From: Chitinophagaceae bacterium
GTDB lineage: Bacteria > Bacteroidota > Bacteroidia > Chitinophagales > UBA10324
Direction: 5' to 3'
Assembly: GCA_947469485.1 (NCBI GenBank)
Contig: CANIPU010000012.1
Span: 34,265 to 98,264, forward strand
DNA length: 64,000 nucleotides
The first letter of the stretch is position 1, and every line of letters starts with the position of its first letter. Position numbers and translations under genes: made by a program. Below the pieces are notes generated by a model. That model made no database searches, had not been told where the DNA came from, and saw only the letters and a list, made by a program, of their open reading frames with translations. Shown piece by piece: positions 27,879 to 38,100 of the stretch.

Positions 27879-29009
27879 TCATAATTGGAAACTCAATAAT
27901 GAAGAAACATAATCAGCATTCGCCCAATGGGTTGTCAAAAAAATTCCTAAACTTATTTTGTGTTGGTTGTTTTCGCCAAAACTTACAATGGTATGATTAA
28001 CCCCTAGCTTCTGATACATATCAGTTCCTGATAGTTGAGTTTGTTTTAGTTGGTATGCAAATAACATTGTAAATGAAACAGGCCCCCACTCCATTTCATC
28101 CTGAATAAAAGGTGCAATCGAAATTGATTGTTTTTTATAGTTGGTTCCTATTTTTTGTTCCTGAACAAAATGATAATTGGCACTGCTATAAAAAGATTCA
28201 ACACCAATCGAAAATTTATTCCATCCACCAACATATTTTCCAAGACCTGTTTCATTAATTATGATTGGATATATTGGTCCATCAGGAACAAATATTTCAT
28301 ACATTCCTATTCCGGTTCTAAGGGTTAAAACAACAGACTTTCTTTTTTGAGAAGTTAATGAATCACGAATGAATGGTTCTTTTTCATTTTTGGCAAATGA
28401 ATAGCGAAAGCCAAAATCCAAAGTAGGAATATTGATACCAAGATTAGGCATTCTAACATCACCTGTTGATGAATGTGTAAATGAGGAGCCAATTACGAAA
28501 CTCAATTTTGAATTTGCTTTTATATTTATTTTTAATCCTAAGGATGATGAATTATTTATAGACGAAGCAATAACATTGTTTGTTGAATTTTCTAATGCGT
28601 CATAATGCTTTGTAAGCCAGGCGATTCCAACCCCAGCTTCCAACCATAGCTGAAGATCTTTATTTCCCACCAAACGGAATTCAACTTTAGGAACAATAAA
28701 ATATTCTTCACCTAAAATATTTTTATTGCCAAAGTAAGTATATCCCGTTGCAAGTCCCCAGGCCGGATAATTCAACATTCGTTGCCATTCTTTACCTCCT
28801 TTACTTTGCCAGATAAAATTTAATTCTGCTGTATAAGAAGGCTGTTCTATTTCAGGTTTAAAATTTACAGTATGTTTTAAGATTTTGCCATATTTTAAAA
28901 CAGGCTCTAATTCAAATTTGAATGCATTCTTTTTTAATTGTTGAGCAGATAATAAAACAGAAAGATGAATCAATAGAACTAATAAAAATCCGTGCTTAAA
29001 AAAATTCAT
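27879..29009 (-). CDS. Acyloxyacyl hydrolase (PagL-like lipid A deacylase) outer-membrane protein
   Basis: A 376-residue protein with a signal peptide (1-22, ending LLSAQQ) and alternating beta-strand pattern. The segment GSSFTHSSTGDVRMPNLGIN resembles the PagL active site (His-x-Ser, then further downstream acid). PagL removes an acyl chain from lipid A at the outer membrane. Here the barrel is about twice the length of PagL (around 150 residues), with a second half (about 225-376) of further strands, so it may be an extended barrel. The gene is divergent from the 29069 gene. Confidence 0.7.
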   Translation of the reverse strand: MNFFKHGFLLVLLIHLSVLLSAQQLKKNAFKFELEPVLKYGKILKHTVNFKPEIEQPSYTAELNFIWQSKGGKEWQRMLNYPAWGLATGYTYFGNKNILGEEYFIVPKVEFRLVGNKDLQLWLEAGVGIAWLTKHYDALENSTNNVIASSINNSSSLGLKINIKANSKLSFVIGSSFTHSSTGDVRMPNLGINIPTLDFGFRYSFAKNEKEPFIRDSLTSQKRKSVVLTLRTGIGMYEIFVPDGPIYPIIINETGLGKYVGGWNKFSIGVESFYSSANYHFVQEQKIGTNYKKQSISIAPFIQDEMEWGPVSFTMLFAYQLKQTQLSGTDMYQKLGVNHTIVSFGENNQHKISLGIFLTTHWANADYVSSLLSFQL

Positions 29010-29015
29010 CTTTAA

Positions 29016-29046
29016 CGAAAGTAATTGAAATTATAGTTGTATCAAC
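29016..29046 (-). promoter_or_regulatory. Candidate promoter of the PagL-like gene, overlapping the divergent promoter
   Basis: On the minus strand GTTG (29046-29043) is followed after 19 nt by TACTTTCG (29023-29016). The divergent plus-strand candidate uses TTG at 29037-29039, so the two promoters overlap around TTGTATCAA. Confidence 0.4.
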
Positions 29047-29056
29047 TGATTGGGTT

Positions 29057-29064
29057 TATTTTTG
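29057..29064 (+). promoter_or_regulatory. Candidate -7 box (TATTTTTG) just before the 29069 start
   Basis: TATTTTTG matches TAnnTTTG fully but ends 4 nt before the ATG at 29069. If used, the message would be leaderless or nearly so. A TTG lies 17 nt upstream of the box. Confidence 0.35.
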
Positions 29065-29068
29065 AGCG

Positions 29069-30541
29069 ATGACTGTTTGGTCAAAAATTATTCTGGTTCT
29101 AATTTTTTTATGTGGGGCATCAATAAAATATTTGATGGCACAGAATTATGAAATTACACTTCCCGAAAAATTAAATTACAGTTCAACACATTATGAAGTA
29201 CTTGGGGTAAACAGTGATGGTATATTGGTAATGAACTCCGGAAAAAATACACACTCAGTTTCATTGTATTCAAATGATATGAAGTTGAAGTGGAAGAAAC
29301 CTATAGCACTAAAAGAAACCGGGCTGGTGAATATTGGGAAAGTGTTTTTAATGGAAGATTCTGCGGTTGTTATATATACAGTTCAAGCGAAAGGACTGAC
29401 TATTTTGAAAGCCGTTAAAGTCAATATTCAATTAATAGTAATCAGACCTGCAGTTGTTATTGATACTGTTACAACTTCCAGTTTACAATCTGTTCCTAAA
29501 GTAAATTATTCAGCATCTTATTTAAGGAAACGGTTTTTGATTTATTACGAAGATTTGAATACAATTGAAAACAGGAAATTACATTCATTTTGTTTGGATG
29601 AATTTTTAAATTATAGTTGGAAGAACGAGTACCTCCCTTCTGATTTTATTGCCCCAGAAATTATTTCAGCTGAAATAGATGATTCAGTTAATTGCTGGTT
29701 TTTATTCGGAGAGAATCAGGTTAAAAATTTTCACAATGATTTTCCATATAACAAGTTGATGCTGGTTTGTTATAATCAATCAACAAAAAAAATTTACAAA
29801 ACAATTACTGAAGAAACAGGAATGATACTTACAGAACCACTATTAAAACAGGATATTTCTAATAAGCAAATTCTTGTTGCAGGCTTATATGCTTCTTCAC
29901 CTGGTATTGAGTCAGATGGAATTTATTTTAATCGTTATTCTTTTGACGGAGAGTTAATTAATAAAAAACAAATTGAGTTTTCATCTGATCTTCTTATAAA
30001 CCTCAGCGGTAATAATCCACCAAAACGAAATGATGGATTTTATTCTTTTCAGCCTTCAGAAATGATTGTAAAAAAAGATGGAGGAATAATATTTTTTGCC
30101 GAGACACATACAATTTCAACAGAATCTTTTAATTCACCCGGTTATGGGAATTTTGGTGGCAGTTCTTCACTTACTGTTAATTATTTTCATTATGATGAAG
30201 TAATTGCCTGCAGTCTTTCAGATACTGGCAAAGTTGAATTGAATCAGGTGCTTCATAAGAAACAACAAACAGAAGGAGATGGGGGAATATTTTCTTCCTT
30301 TTCAGTTTTAATTGCACCAACAAAACTTGTAATTATTTTCAATGATTTTACCGGCGGGATGGATGTGCTTTCGGCATTTACTTTACAAGCTGATGGAAAA
30401 CTGGATAGAATTGAAATTTTAAATGCCGAAAAAAAAGGGTTGCTTCCTGTTTCAAAAGCGGGCAAACAAATTTCACCGAATGAAATTGTAATACCGAGTT
30501 TGAAAAAAGGATATTTGCAGTACTTAAAACTTTTATTCTAA
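29069..30541 (+). CDS. Secreted protein of unknown function
   Basis: A 490-residue protein I do not recognise. It starts with a signal peptide (MTVWSKIILVLIFLCGASIKYLMAQ). The remainder has no transmembrane helices and alternates short strands with polar turns, with phrases such as YSNDMKLKWKKPI and YYEDLNTIENRKLHSFCLDE, consistent with a large beta-propeller-like or Bacteroidota periplasmic fold. The DUF6427-like membrane protein gene follows after 6 bp and is probably co-transcribed. Confidence 0.65.
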   Translation: MTVWSKIILVLIFLCGASIKYLMAQNYEITLPEKLNYSSTHYEVLGVNSDGILVMNSGKNTHSVSLYSNDMKLKWKKPIALKETGLVNIGKVFLMEDSAVVIYTVQAKGLTILKAVKVNIQLIVIRPAVVIDTVTTSSLQSVPKVNYSASYLRKRFLIYYEDLNTIENRKLHSFCLDEFLNYSWKNEYLPSDFIAPEIISAEIDDSVNCWFLFGENQVKNFHNDFPYNKLMLVCYNQSTKKIYKTITEETGMILTEPLLKQDISNKQILVAGLYASSPGIESDGIYFNRYSFDGELINKKQIEFSSDLLINLSGNNPPKRNDGFYSFQPSEMIVKKDGGIIFFAETHTISTESFNSPGYGNFGGSSSLTVNYFHYDEVIACSLSDTGKVELNQVLHKKQQTEGDGGIFSSFSVLIAPTKLVIIFNDFTGGMDVLSAFTLQADGKLDRIEILNAEKKGLLPVSKAGKQISPNEIVIPSLKKGYLQYLKLLF

Positions 30542-30547
30542 ACACAA

Positions 30548-31552
30548 TTGCTTCGTTTCTATAGATCAAATCATCCGCTTGTGGTTGTGCTGGTATTGCT
30601 GGCAATCGGAATTCTTCATGGATATTCATTTTACAAGCCTGTTTCATATATTGATGAATTTGTAAATCCATTAGGGCGAACAACAATTTGGTTGTTCAAT
30701 TTTATTCCATTAAATCAAATAATGGTTCTCAATATTTTTTCTGTTTTGCTTTTATTCACTCAAGCACTTTATTTTAATAGTATTCTTGATAGGCATAAAA
30801 TCGTTGAACGCGGAAACTATATCGGGGCATATATTTTTATATTGCTTTCGTGCATGTTTCGGAATTTCCTGTTTCTTTCTCCGGCACTGATTGCTAATAT
30901 TTTTTTGCTAATAGAAATTGATTTACTCTTTTCGATTTATAAAAAAGAAAAAGTAAGCAGTCAGATTTTTGATTTGGGATTTGTTATTTCCATCTCGTCC
31001 CTTTTTTATTTTCCATCGTTGTCATTTTTGTTATTTCTTTTTTTCGGGGTATTAATACTTCGCCCATTTAAATTAGGCGAGTGGCTTGTAATAATTATTG
31101 GGGCCATTGTTCCATACTTTCTTTCTGCTGTTTATTTTTTCTGGTTTGATAGATTACCTGAGTTCTTTAATAACATCACTTTTCGTAAGGTAATGAATGA
31201 AGAATTTGGTTTTATTACCAATGTTCAGATCATATTAATTTCTTCTTTAGTGTTCATAGCACTTATTTGGAGTTTTTTAAAAATTCAACAGAATTACTTT
31301 AAAGCTTTGGTACAAATCAGAAATTATTTTGCAGTATTGTTATTGTTTTCTTTACTTGGATTTACTTCAGTTTTTTTGCAATCGAATATCAGGGTCGAAA
31401 ATTTCATTTGGCTTGTAATTCCGGTTGCAACAGCTTTAAGTTATTCATTACCGATGATAAAAAAATGGTGGATGGCAGAAATTTTTCATTTAATCCTATT
31501 TTTGCTCATTATCTATTTTCAATTTGAAAACCAATTGAATTTATTTGAATAA
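30548..31552 (+). CDS. DUF6427-like integral membrane protein
   Basis: A 334-residue protein with about eight to ten hydrophobic helices, beginning at TTG (MLRFYRSNHPLVVVLVLLAIGILHG). The opening FYRSNHPL and the overall layout match the Bacteroidota DUF6427 family as I remember it. No catalytic motif is visible. Its gene starts 6 bp after the previous stop. A role in the envelope is likely from membrane topology alone. Confidence 0.65.
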   Translation: MLRFYRSNHPLVVVLVLLAIGILHGYSFYKPVSYIDEFVNPLGRTTIWLFNFIPLNQIMVLNIFSVLLLFTQALYFNSILDRHKIVERGNYIGAYIFILLSCMFRNFLFLSPALIANIFLLIEIDLLFSIYKKEKVSSQIFDLGFVISISSLFYFPSLSFLLFLFFGVLILRPFKLGEWLVIIIGAIVPYFLSAVYFFWFDRLPEFFNNITFRKVMNEEFGFITNVQIILISSLVFIALIWSFLKIQQNYFKALVQIRNYFAVLLLFSLLGFTSVFLQSNIRVENFIWLVIPVATALSYSLPMIKKWWMAEIFHLILFLLIIYFQFENQLNLFE

Positions 31553-31572
31553 AAAATTTTAAAATAAAGGAT

Positions 31573-32034
31573 ATGAAAAAAACTTTCTTTTTATTTCTGT
31601 TTTTGAGTTTTGCAGCTGCAAAAATTTCCAATGCACAATTAGTTAGCCCCACTCATTGGAGTTACAGTGTTGCGGACTTAGGAAATGGTGAATTTGACAT
31701 TTCAATTTCAGTTTCATTAGATGAGGGATGGCACATTTTTTCAAAAGACTATGTTGGAATTTCAGTTCCTGCATTATTAACTTTAGAAAAGAATGATGAT
31801 TATGTGAAAGTCGGAGAACTAAAGGAATTGGGTGAAATGATAAAAGAAGAAATAGACCTTGGAAGCGAAAAAGAAATTGCGATGTATTACAAAAGCAGAG
31901 TGGTATTTGTTCAAACTGTAAAAATATTATCTAAAGATGCAGTTGTTAAAGGTAGTATGGATTATATGACTTGTAAAGAAGTGTGTGTCCCTCCAGCGAC
32001 TTTCGATTTCGAGGTTAAATTGCATACAGATTAA
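31573..32034 (+). CDS. Stand-alone DsbD N-terminal-domain protein (periplasmic thiol protein)
   Basis: A 153-residue secreted protein with a signal peptide (1-22, ending ISNAQ) and a single immunoglobulin-like DsbD-alpha-type domain. The probable redox pair is in MTCKEVCVPP (Cys near 134 and 138). It is strikingly similar to the first 150 residues of the full DsbD protein encoded 850 bp downstream (GWHVFSKDYVGVSVP versus GWHIFSKDYVGISVP). It probably receives electrons from, or competes with, that protein in the periplasm. This is inferred from the paralogy. Confidence 0.82.
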   Translation: MKKTFFLFLFLSFAAAKISNAQLVSPTHWSYSVADLGNGEFDISISVSLDEGWHIFSKDYVGISVPALLTLEKNDDYVKVGELKELGEMIKEEIDLGSEKEIAMYYKSRVVFVQTVKILSKDAVVKGSMDYMTCKEVCVPPATFDFEVKLHTD

Positions 32035-32115
32035 TAGATATAAACCCTGAAATATTTTTTGTAAAATTTTAATCATTGATAATTTTAAACTAAAAACAAA
32101 AAAATCATTTAATAA

Positions 32116-32850
32116 ATGAAATTTGGAGTAGTGATTTTTCCGGGATCAAATTGTGATCATGATGTGATTCATGTTTTGGAAACAGTTTTACAACAAGAGG
32201 TGAAAGTTCTTTGGCATAAAGACAAGGAATTAAAAGGGTTTGATTCACAGGATTGCATCATACTTCCTGGCGGATTTTCTTATGGCGATTACTTGCGTTC
32301 GGGTGCAATTGCTCGTTTTTCTCCCATCATGGATTCTGTAATTTCATTTGCAAACAGTGGTGGTTTTGTTTTAGGAATTTGCAACGGATTTCAGATATTG
32401 TGTGAAGCAGGCTTATTACCAGGTGTTTTAATGCGAAACAGTAACAGGAATTTTGTTTGTAAAAATGTTTTCATCAAACCAACACACAATGATTCGGCAA
32501 TTACAGCCGAATTAGATTTGAACAAAGCATATAAAATCCCTATTGCTCATGCAGAGGGAAATTATTATATTGATGCAAAACAACTGTCACGCATGAACGA
32601 AAACGGGCAAATACTTTTTCGGTATTGCGATGAAAATGCAAAAGTGAATGAGGAATCAAATCCGAATGGTGCGTTGGAAAACATAGCCGGTATTACCAAT
32701 GCCGGAAAAAATGTTTTTGGAATGATGCCTCATCCTGAGCGGGCAACTGAATCTGTTCTTGGAAATACTGATGGAATTGAACTCTTCCGTTCTTTAATTT
32801 CATATGCCGGAAAAATGGAAGTGGATGTGATGGATGATTTATTAAGATAA
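32116..32850 (+). CDS. purQ: Phosphoribosylformylglycinamidine synthase, glutaminase subunit
   Basis: A 244-residue class I glutamine amidotransferase that supplies ammonia to PurL in de novo purine synthesis. Motifs: FPGSNCDHDV at the N-terminus, GGFSYGDYLRSGAIAR, the nucleophile Cys in GICNGFQ (near residue 89), and PHPERA near residue 205 carrying the His-Glu of the triad. The length is slightly above the usual 220-230. It sits oddly between two DsbD-domain genes, and no purL or purS is nearby. Confidence 0.95.
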   Translation: MKFGVVIFPGSNCDHDVIHVLETVLQQEVKVLWHKDKELKGFDSQDCIILPGGFSYGDYLRSGAIARFSPIMDSVISFANSGGFVLGICNGFQILCEAGLLPGVLMRNSNRNFVCKNVFIKPTHNDSAITAELDLNKAYKIPIAHAEGNYYIDAKQLSRMNENGQILFRYCDENAKVNEESNPNGALENIAGITNAGKNVFGMMPHPERATESVLGNTDGIELFRSLISYAGKMEVDVMDDLLR

Positions 32851-32879
32851 TTTTTTTCTAAAACTGATATTGTTACCGA

Positions 32880-34946
32880 ATGAAATCATTCAAGTTACTG
32901 CTGTTTTTTCTTTTTGCATTTGCCGGAATTTCTTCAGCGCAAATACTCACTCCTGCTCATTGGTCGCACACAGTTAAAGATATAGGTAAGGGTGAATTTG
33001 ATGTTATTGTAACAGTAAAACTTGATGAAGGCTGGCATGTTTTTTCAAAAGATTATGTTGGTGTTTCAGTACCATCCACTTTAACATTGGAAAAAAGCAG
33101 TGACTTTGTTGAGATAGGAAAATTTAAAGAAGCCGGCAAACTTGAAAAAGAATATGTAAAGGAGATTGATGAAACACTCTTGTATTATAAAAACAAAGCA
33201 GTGTTTTCTCAAAAAATAAAATTATTGAAGAATGATGCTGTTCTAAAAGGTAGCCTAGAATACATGACCTGCAAAGAATCTTGTTTGCCTCCTACAACTT
33301 ATGATTTCGAATTGAAATTGCATTCAGATGAAGTTGGAACCGGTAAAGTTGAAACAGTTGTAAATACTGATACTGCTAAAACAAAAACTGATACAGCTAA
33401 AACTGAAACATCAATCAATCAATCAACTAAGTCATCAACTGACTCAACTTCTGCGGCTGATTTTAACAAACAATTTCTTCAAACAAATGATGGTGTATGT
33501 GGATGGGAAATATTCTTTGGTGGATTTCTTGGAGGACTTTTAGCATTGCTCACTCCTTGTGTATTTCCAATGATTCCTTTGACTGTAAGCTTTTTTACTA
33601 AAAGAACTAAGGATAAAAAGAAAGGTATTGCCAACGCATTAATTTATGCTTTATCCATAATTGTAATATATGTTTTTCTTGGTTTTGCAATTACAAAATT
33701 GCTTGGGTCTGATGCTTTGAATGATATGGCAAGTAATGTATATTTCAACATGGGATTCTTTATCATATTCGTAATATTCGCAATCTCATTTTTTGGTGCA
33801 TTTGAAATTACTCTTCCAAGTTCTTGGGTAAATAAATCAGAAAGCATGAGCGACCGTGGAGGATTAATTGGAATATTTTTCATGGCATTTACACTTGCTC
33901 TTGTTTCTTTTTCTTGTACCGGGCCAATTATTGGCTCTTTATTGGTTCAGGCCGCTGTTGGCGGGAATGATACATGCCCGCTTATTGGAATGTTTGGCTT
34001 TTCACTGGCTCTTGCCCTACCATTCGGATTGTTTTCACTTTTTCCTGGTTGGTTAAATTCATTACCAAAATCAGGTGGATGGTTAAATTCAGTCAAAGTT
34101 GTTTTAGGTTTTATTGAGTTGGCACTGGCGCTTAAGTTTTTCTCTAATGTAGATCTTGCTTATCACTGGCATTTGTTAGATCGCGAAGTGTTTTTGGTTT
34201 TATGGATAGTAATTTTTTCGCTTCTTGGATTTTATCTTCTTGGTAAATTAAAATTTTCGCACGACAGTGATATTAAATATGTTAGCATTCCTCGATTATT
34301 CTTTGCAATAGCTTCTTTATCATTTGCTTTATATATGGTTCCGGGATTATGGGGAGCTCCTTTAAAGGCTATTAGTGCTTTTTCTCCACCACAAGCAACA
34401 CAGGATTTTGATTTGTCAAGATTGTTAATTGAAGGAAGTTCAAATTCTGCGGCACATTCTACCAAGCCAAAAAAATATGATGATGTATTTCATATGCCCC
34501 ATGGAATCGATGGTTATTTTGATTACGAAGAAGGGATTCAAGCGGCAAAAGAATTAGGTAAACCTGTTATGCTCGACTTCACAGGATGGGCGTGTGTGAA
34601 TTGCCGAAAGATGGAGGCTGCAGTTTGGAGCGATGCGAATGTTTTAAAGAGAATGAAAGAGAATTATGTTGTTATCAGCATGTTTGTTGATGATAAAACT
34701 CTGTTGCCCGAAACTCAACAATATGTTTCTTCATTCAGTGGCAATAAAATTAAAACTTTGGGTAATTGGTACAGTGATATTCAGGCTTCTAATTATCAAA
34801 CAAATACTCAACCATTTTATGTGTTGCTTGATAACAATAAAAAATTGTTAAATGAACCGCGCAGTTATAATGAGGACATTGTTGCATATGTTAAATGGCT
34901 CGATAAAGGCTTAGAAGAATATAAAAACAGGCCTAAAAACAATTAA
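32880..34946 (+). CDS. dsbD: Protein-disulfide reductase DsbD-like (CcdA plus thioredoxin)
   Basis: A 688-residue inner-membrane protein that carries electrons from cytoplasmic thioredoxin to periplasmic thiols. Domain order: signal peptide (1-21), DsbD-alpha-like N domain with CKESC near residue 131, a Thr/Ser-rich linker (about 155-200), an eight-helix CcdA-like core (about 205-490) with TPCVFPMIPL and SFSCTGPIIG, and a C-terminal thioredoxin fold with active site WACVNCRKME (near 575). All three cysteine pairs are present, so the relay should be complete. The N-domain is duplicated as the 31573 gene. Confidence 0.92.
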   Translation: MKSFKLLLFFLFAFAGISSAQILTPAHWSHTVKDIGKGEFDVIVTVKLDEGWHVFSKDYVGVSVPSTLTLEKSSDFVEIGKFKEAGKLEKEYVKEIDETLLYYKNKAVFSQKIKLLKNDAVLKGSLEYMTCKESCLPPTTYDFELKLHSDEVGTGKVETVVNTDTAKTKTDTAKTETSINQSTKSSTDSTSAADFNKQFLQTNDGVCGWEIFFGGFLGGLLALLTPCVFPMIPLTVSFFTKRTKDKKKGIANALIYALSIIVIYVFLGFAITKLLGSDALNDMASNVYFNMGFFIIFVIFAISFFGAFEITLPSSWVNKSESMSDRGGLIGIFFMAFTLALVSFSCTGPIIGSLLVQAAVGGNDTCPLIGMFGFSLALALPFGLFSLFPGWLNSLPKSGGWLNSVKVVLGFIELALALKFFSNVDLAYHWHLLDREVFLVLWIVIFSLLGFYLLGKLKFSHDSDIKYVSIPRLFFAIASLSFALYMVPGLWGAPLKAISAFSPPQATQDFDLSRLLIEGSSNSAAHSTKPKKYDDVFHMPHGIDGYFDYEEGIQAAKELGKPVMLDFTGWACVNCRKMEAAVWSDANVLKRMKENYVVISMFVDDKTLLPETQQYVSSFSGNKIKTLGNWYSDIQASNYQTNTQPFYVLLDNNKKLLNEPRSYNEDIVAYVKWLDKGLEEYKNRPKNN

Positions 34947-34977
34947 AGTACAAATTTATTTCATTGTTTTTCAATTG

Positions 34978-34996
34978 ATTCGCTAACGAATGTTAG
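34978..34996. promoter_or_regulatory. Overlapping inverted repeats upstream of susC
   Basis: ATTCG-CTAA-CGAAT and CTAAC-GAAT-GTTAG overlap, so the two small hairpins exclude each other; CTAACGAATGTTAG is also a DNA palindrome. The site is about 140 bp before the susC ATG and could be an operator. There is no T-run, so it is not a terminator. Confidence 0.35.
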
Positions 34997-35135
34997 GCTG
35001 ATACAACTTTGATATCAGATTTTATGTCTGAGTCCCAAGTTCAACCTTTAATAAATTTTTTTACAAATCATTATTAAATATTAAAAAACCAATTACTTTC
35101 ATCCCAACATTTTTTCTAAACCCAAAACACCTTTT

Positions 35136-38100
35136 ATGAAAAAAGTCATTTTACACATTATTCCAGTCTTGCTCATCGTCATGGGCAGTATGGACCTTTT
35201 CGCTCAGACCCGAATTATTACGGGAACAGTGAAAGACTCAAATGGTGACGCAATTATAGGTGCATCTATTCTGGTTCAGGGAACCACGGTAGGTACTTAT
35301 AGTGATGTTAACGGAAGTTTTTCGTTAGCTGTTTCTGCGGACGCAAAAGAACTTGTGGTTCGTTATTTAGGTATGAAAACTCAGGAAATTGCGCTGGGTG
35401 CTTCCAACACTCTTGACATCAAGATGGAAGAAGATGTGCTCGGATTAGATGAAGTAGTAGTAACTGCAGTTGGCGTAAGCAAGGAGAAAAAATCTCTTGG
35501 TTACTCCGTGCAGGATGTTGGCGGCGATGCGTTGACACAAGCAGGTCAGTCAAATGCATTGACAGCTTTAAGTGGAAAAGTTGCCGGACTTTCCATTATT
35601 CAATCAAGCGGATCACCCGGCGGATCTGTTGATATTAAAATACGAGGAGCAACTTCTCTTTCAGGAGGAAACTCACCACTCATTATTGTGGATGGTGTAC
35701 CTTTAGATAACTCTGAAAATTTTTCAGGAAACCCTGATGATCTTGGAAATAATTATTTGCAAAGTGTAAACAATTCCAATCGCGGTGTTGATATTAACCC
35801 CGACGATATTGAATCAATAACAGTTTTAAAAGGCCCTGCTGCAACAGCATTGTATGGTATCAGCGCAGCAAGTGGTGCATTAATTATTACCACTAAAAAA
35901 GGTGGTAAAAAAGTTGGTGGTGGAGTGAATGTTACATACTCTACTAATTTGACTTTTGATAAAGTAAATAAATTACCTGAGTTGCAGGATCAGTACATTA
36001 AGGGTTCAGGTGGAAGCATTGCATCTTATCAAAGCGTTGGTTCTGGTTCATGGGGTGCAAATGGAGATACTATTTCATGGGATCCGACACAGGAAACTCC
36101 TTTCAATAAAAATGGTCAGTTAATTGGAAACATTACCGGAGATACGATTACCGGTCTTATTCCATTTAAGCCATTTGACAATATGAATACATTTTTTAAA
36201 ACAGGAAGAACCTGGGAAAACAACTTAGCCCTTTCAGGGGGTTCTGATATTTCATCTTATCGTTTTTCATTCTCTTCATTAAAACAAGATGGAATTGTAC
36301 CGCTTGCTGATTTCAAACGCTACACTACTAAGATGAGCGGACAAACAAAATTGTCTGATAAATTAAGTGCATCTGGTTCTGCTACTTATTCTAATTCCGG
36401 TGGTCGCCGTGTTCAGCAGGGATCAAATCTTTCAGGTTTAATGCTTGATTTATTAAGAACTCCAATTTCATTTGACAATTCAAATGATGTTGGTGAAGGT
36501 GTATATGATGATCCTTCTTCTTATATTTTAGCTGATGGCCGTCAAAGAAATTATCGTGGCGGCGGTGGATATGATAATCCTTATTGGACTATCAATCAGT
36601 GTCCGTTCAACGATAAAGTAAATCGTGTTTATGGTTTTGGTCAGGTTGATTATTTACCAGCAAGCTGGCTGAATTTAACTTACCGTTTAGGGACCGATAA
36701 TTATTCAGAATACAAAAAGCAATTTTTTGCTATAGGTTCAAGAGCGTTTCCGGGGGGACAAATTTTCGTATCACAATTTAATTACTTCCATGTTAACTCT
36801 GATGTGATTGCAACTGCAACAAAAAAATTCTCTGATGATTTGGATGGTAGTTTAACATTAGGTCAGAACATGTACAGTCAAAGAACAAAATCAATTTACA
36901 CACAAGGTGATGATTTAGTTTTTACTGATTTCCAAAATCTGTCAGTTGCCGGTTCAGTTTTCTCAAGAGAATCTGCATCGCGTTACAGAACTTCAGCTGT
37001 TTACGGAGCTGGAAGTTTATCATACAAAAGCATGTTGTACCTGAACATTACAGGTAGAAATGAAATGACTTCTACTCTTCCAAAAGATAAAAACTCATTC
37101 TTCTATCCGTCAGTAAGTTTGGCTTATGTGTTTACTGAATCACTTGGATTGAGCAGCAACAAATGGTTTCCATATGGAAAAATTCGTGCTTCATGGGCAA
37201 GTGTAGGTAAGGATGCTCCACCTTATGCTTTGGAATCTTATTATGATCAGGCAACATTTACTGACGGATGGACACCCGGTGTTGCATTCCCGATTGAGGG
37301 TACGGTAGGATATTCTAATTATTATATTCTTGGAAATCCATTATTGAAACCTGAGAAAGTAAATTCATTGGAGTTTGGTGCTGATCTTCGTTTCATTAAC
37401 AACAGAATCGGAATTGATTTCACTTATTATTCTTCTAAATCTTTAGATCAGATTTTAGCTACTCCGGTTCCTGGTTCATCAGGTTACCAGTACATGTATC
37501 AGAATACAGGTGAACTATCAAACAAAGGAATGGAAATAATGTTGACAACCACACCGATTAAAACCAAGAATTTTAAATGGACACTTGATTTGAACTGGAG
37601 CAAGAATACAAGTTTGGTTGTTTCTCTTGGAGACACTTCAATCAAAACTTTGTTCCTTGGTGGATTTGAAGGTTCTGCAATTTATGCAGTAGTAGGTGAA
37701 GAGTATGGTTCACTTTACGGTGGTCGCTGGTTGCGCGATGCAAATGGTAATAAGGTAATTGATGATGATCCGAATTCAGGTAACTTCGGTTATCCTATTG
37801 TTGACAATCAGGTTGGTGTAGTTGGAAATATTAATCCGGATTGGATTGGTGGAGTTAACACCGGTTTCACTTTTAAAGATATGCTGACCATTTCTGCAAC
37901 AGTTGACATTCGCCATGGTGGTGACATGTGGAATGGAACAAGAGGGGCACTTACCTTCTTCGGAAGAACTCCGGAAACTATCAGTGCTTTAGAAGCACCA
38001 AGCGCTGCAAACAATTACCTCCGTTACGATACTGCTCATGTTTTTGAAGGAGTAAAAGGTCATGTGGATGCTGATGGTAATTTGGTTTTAGGTGATGGAC

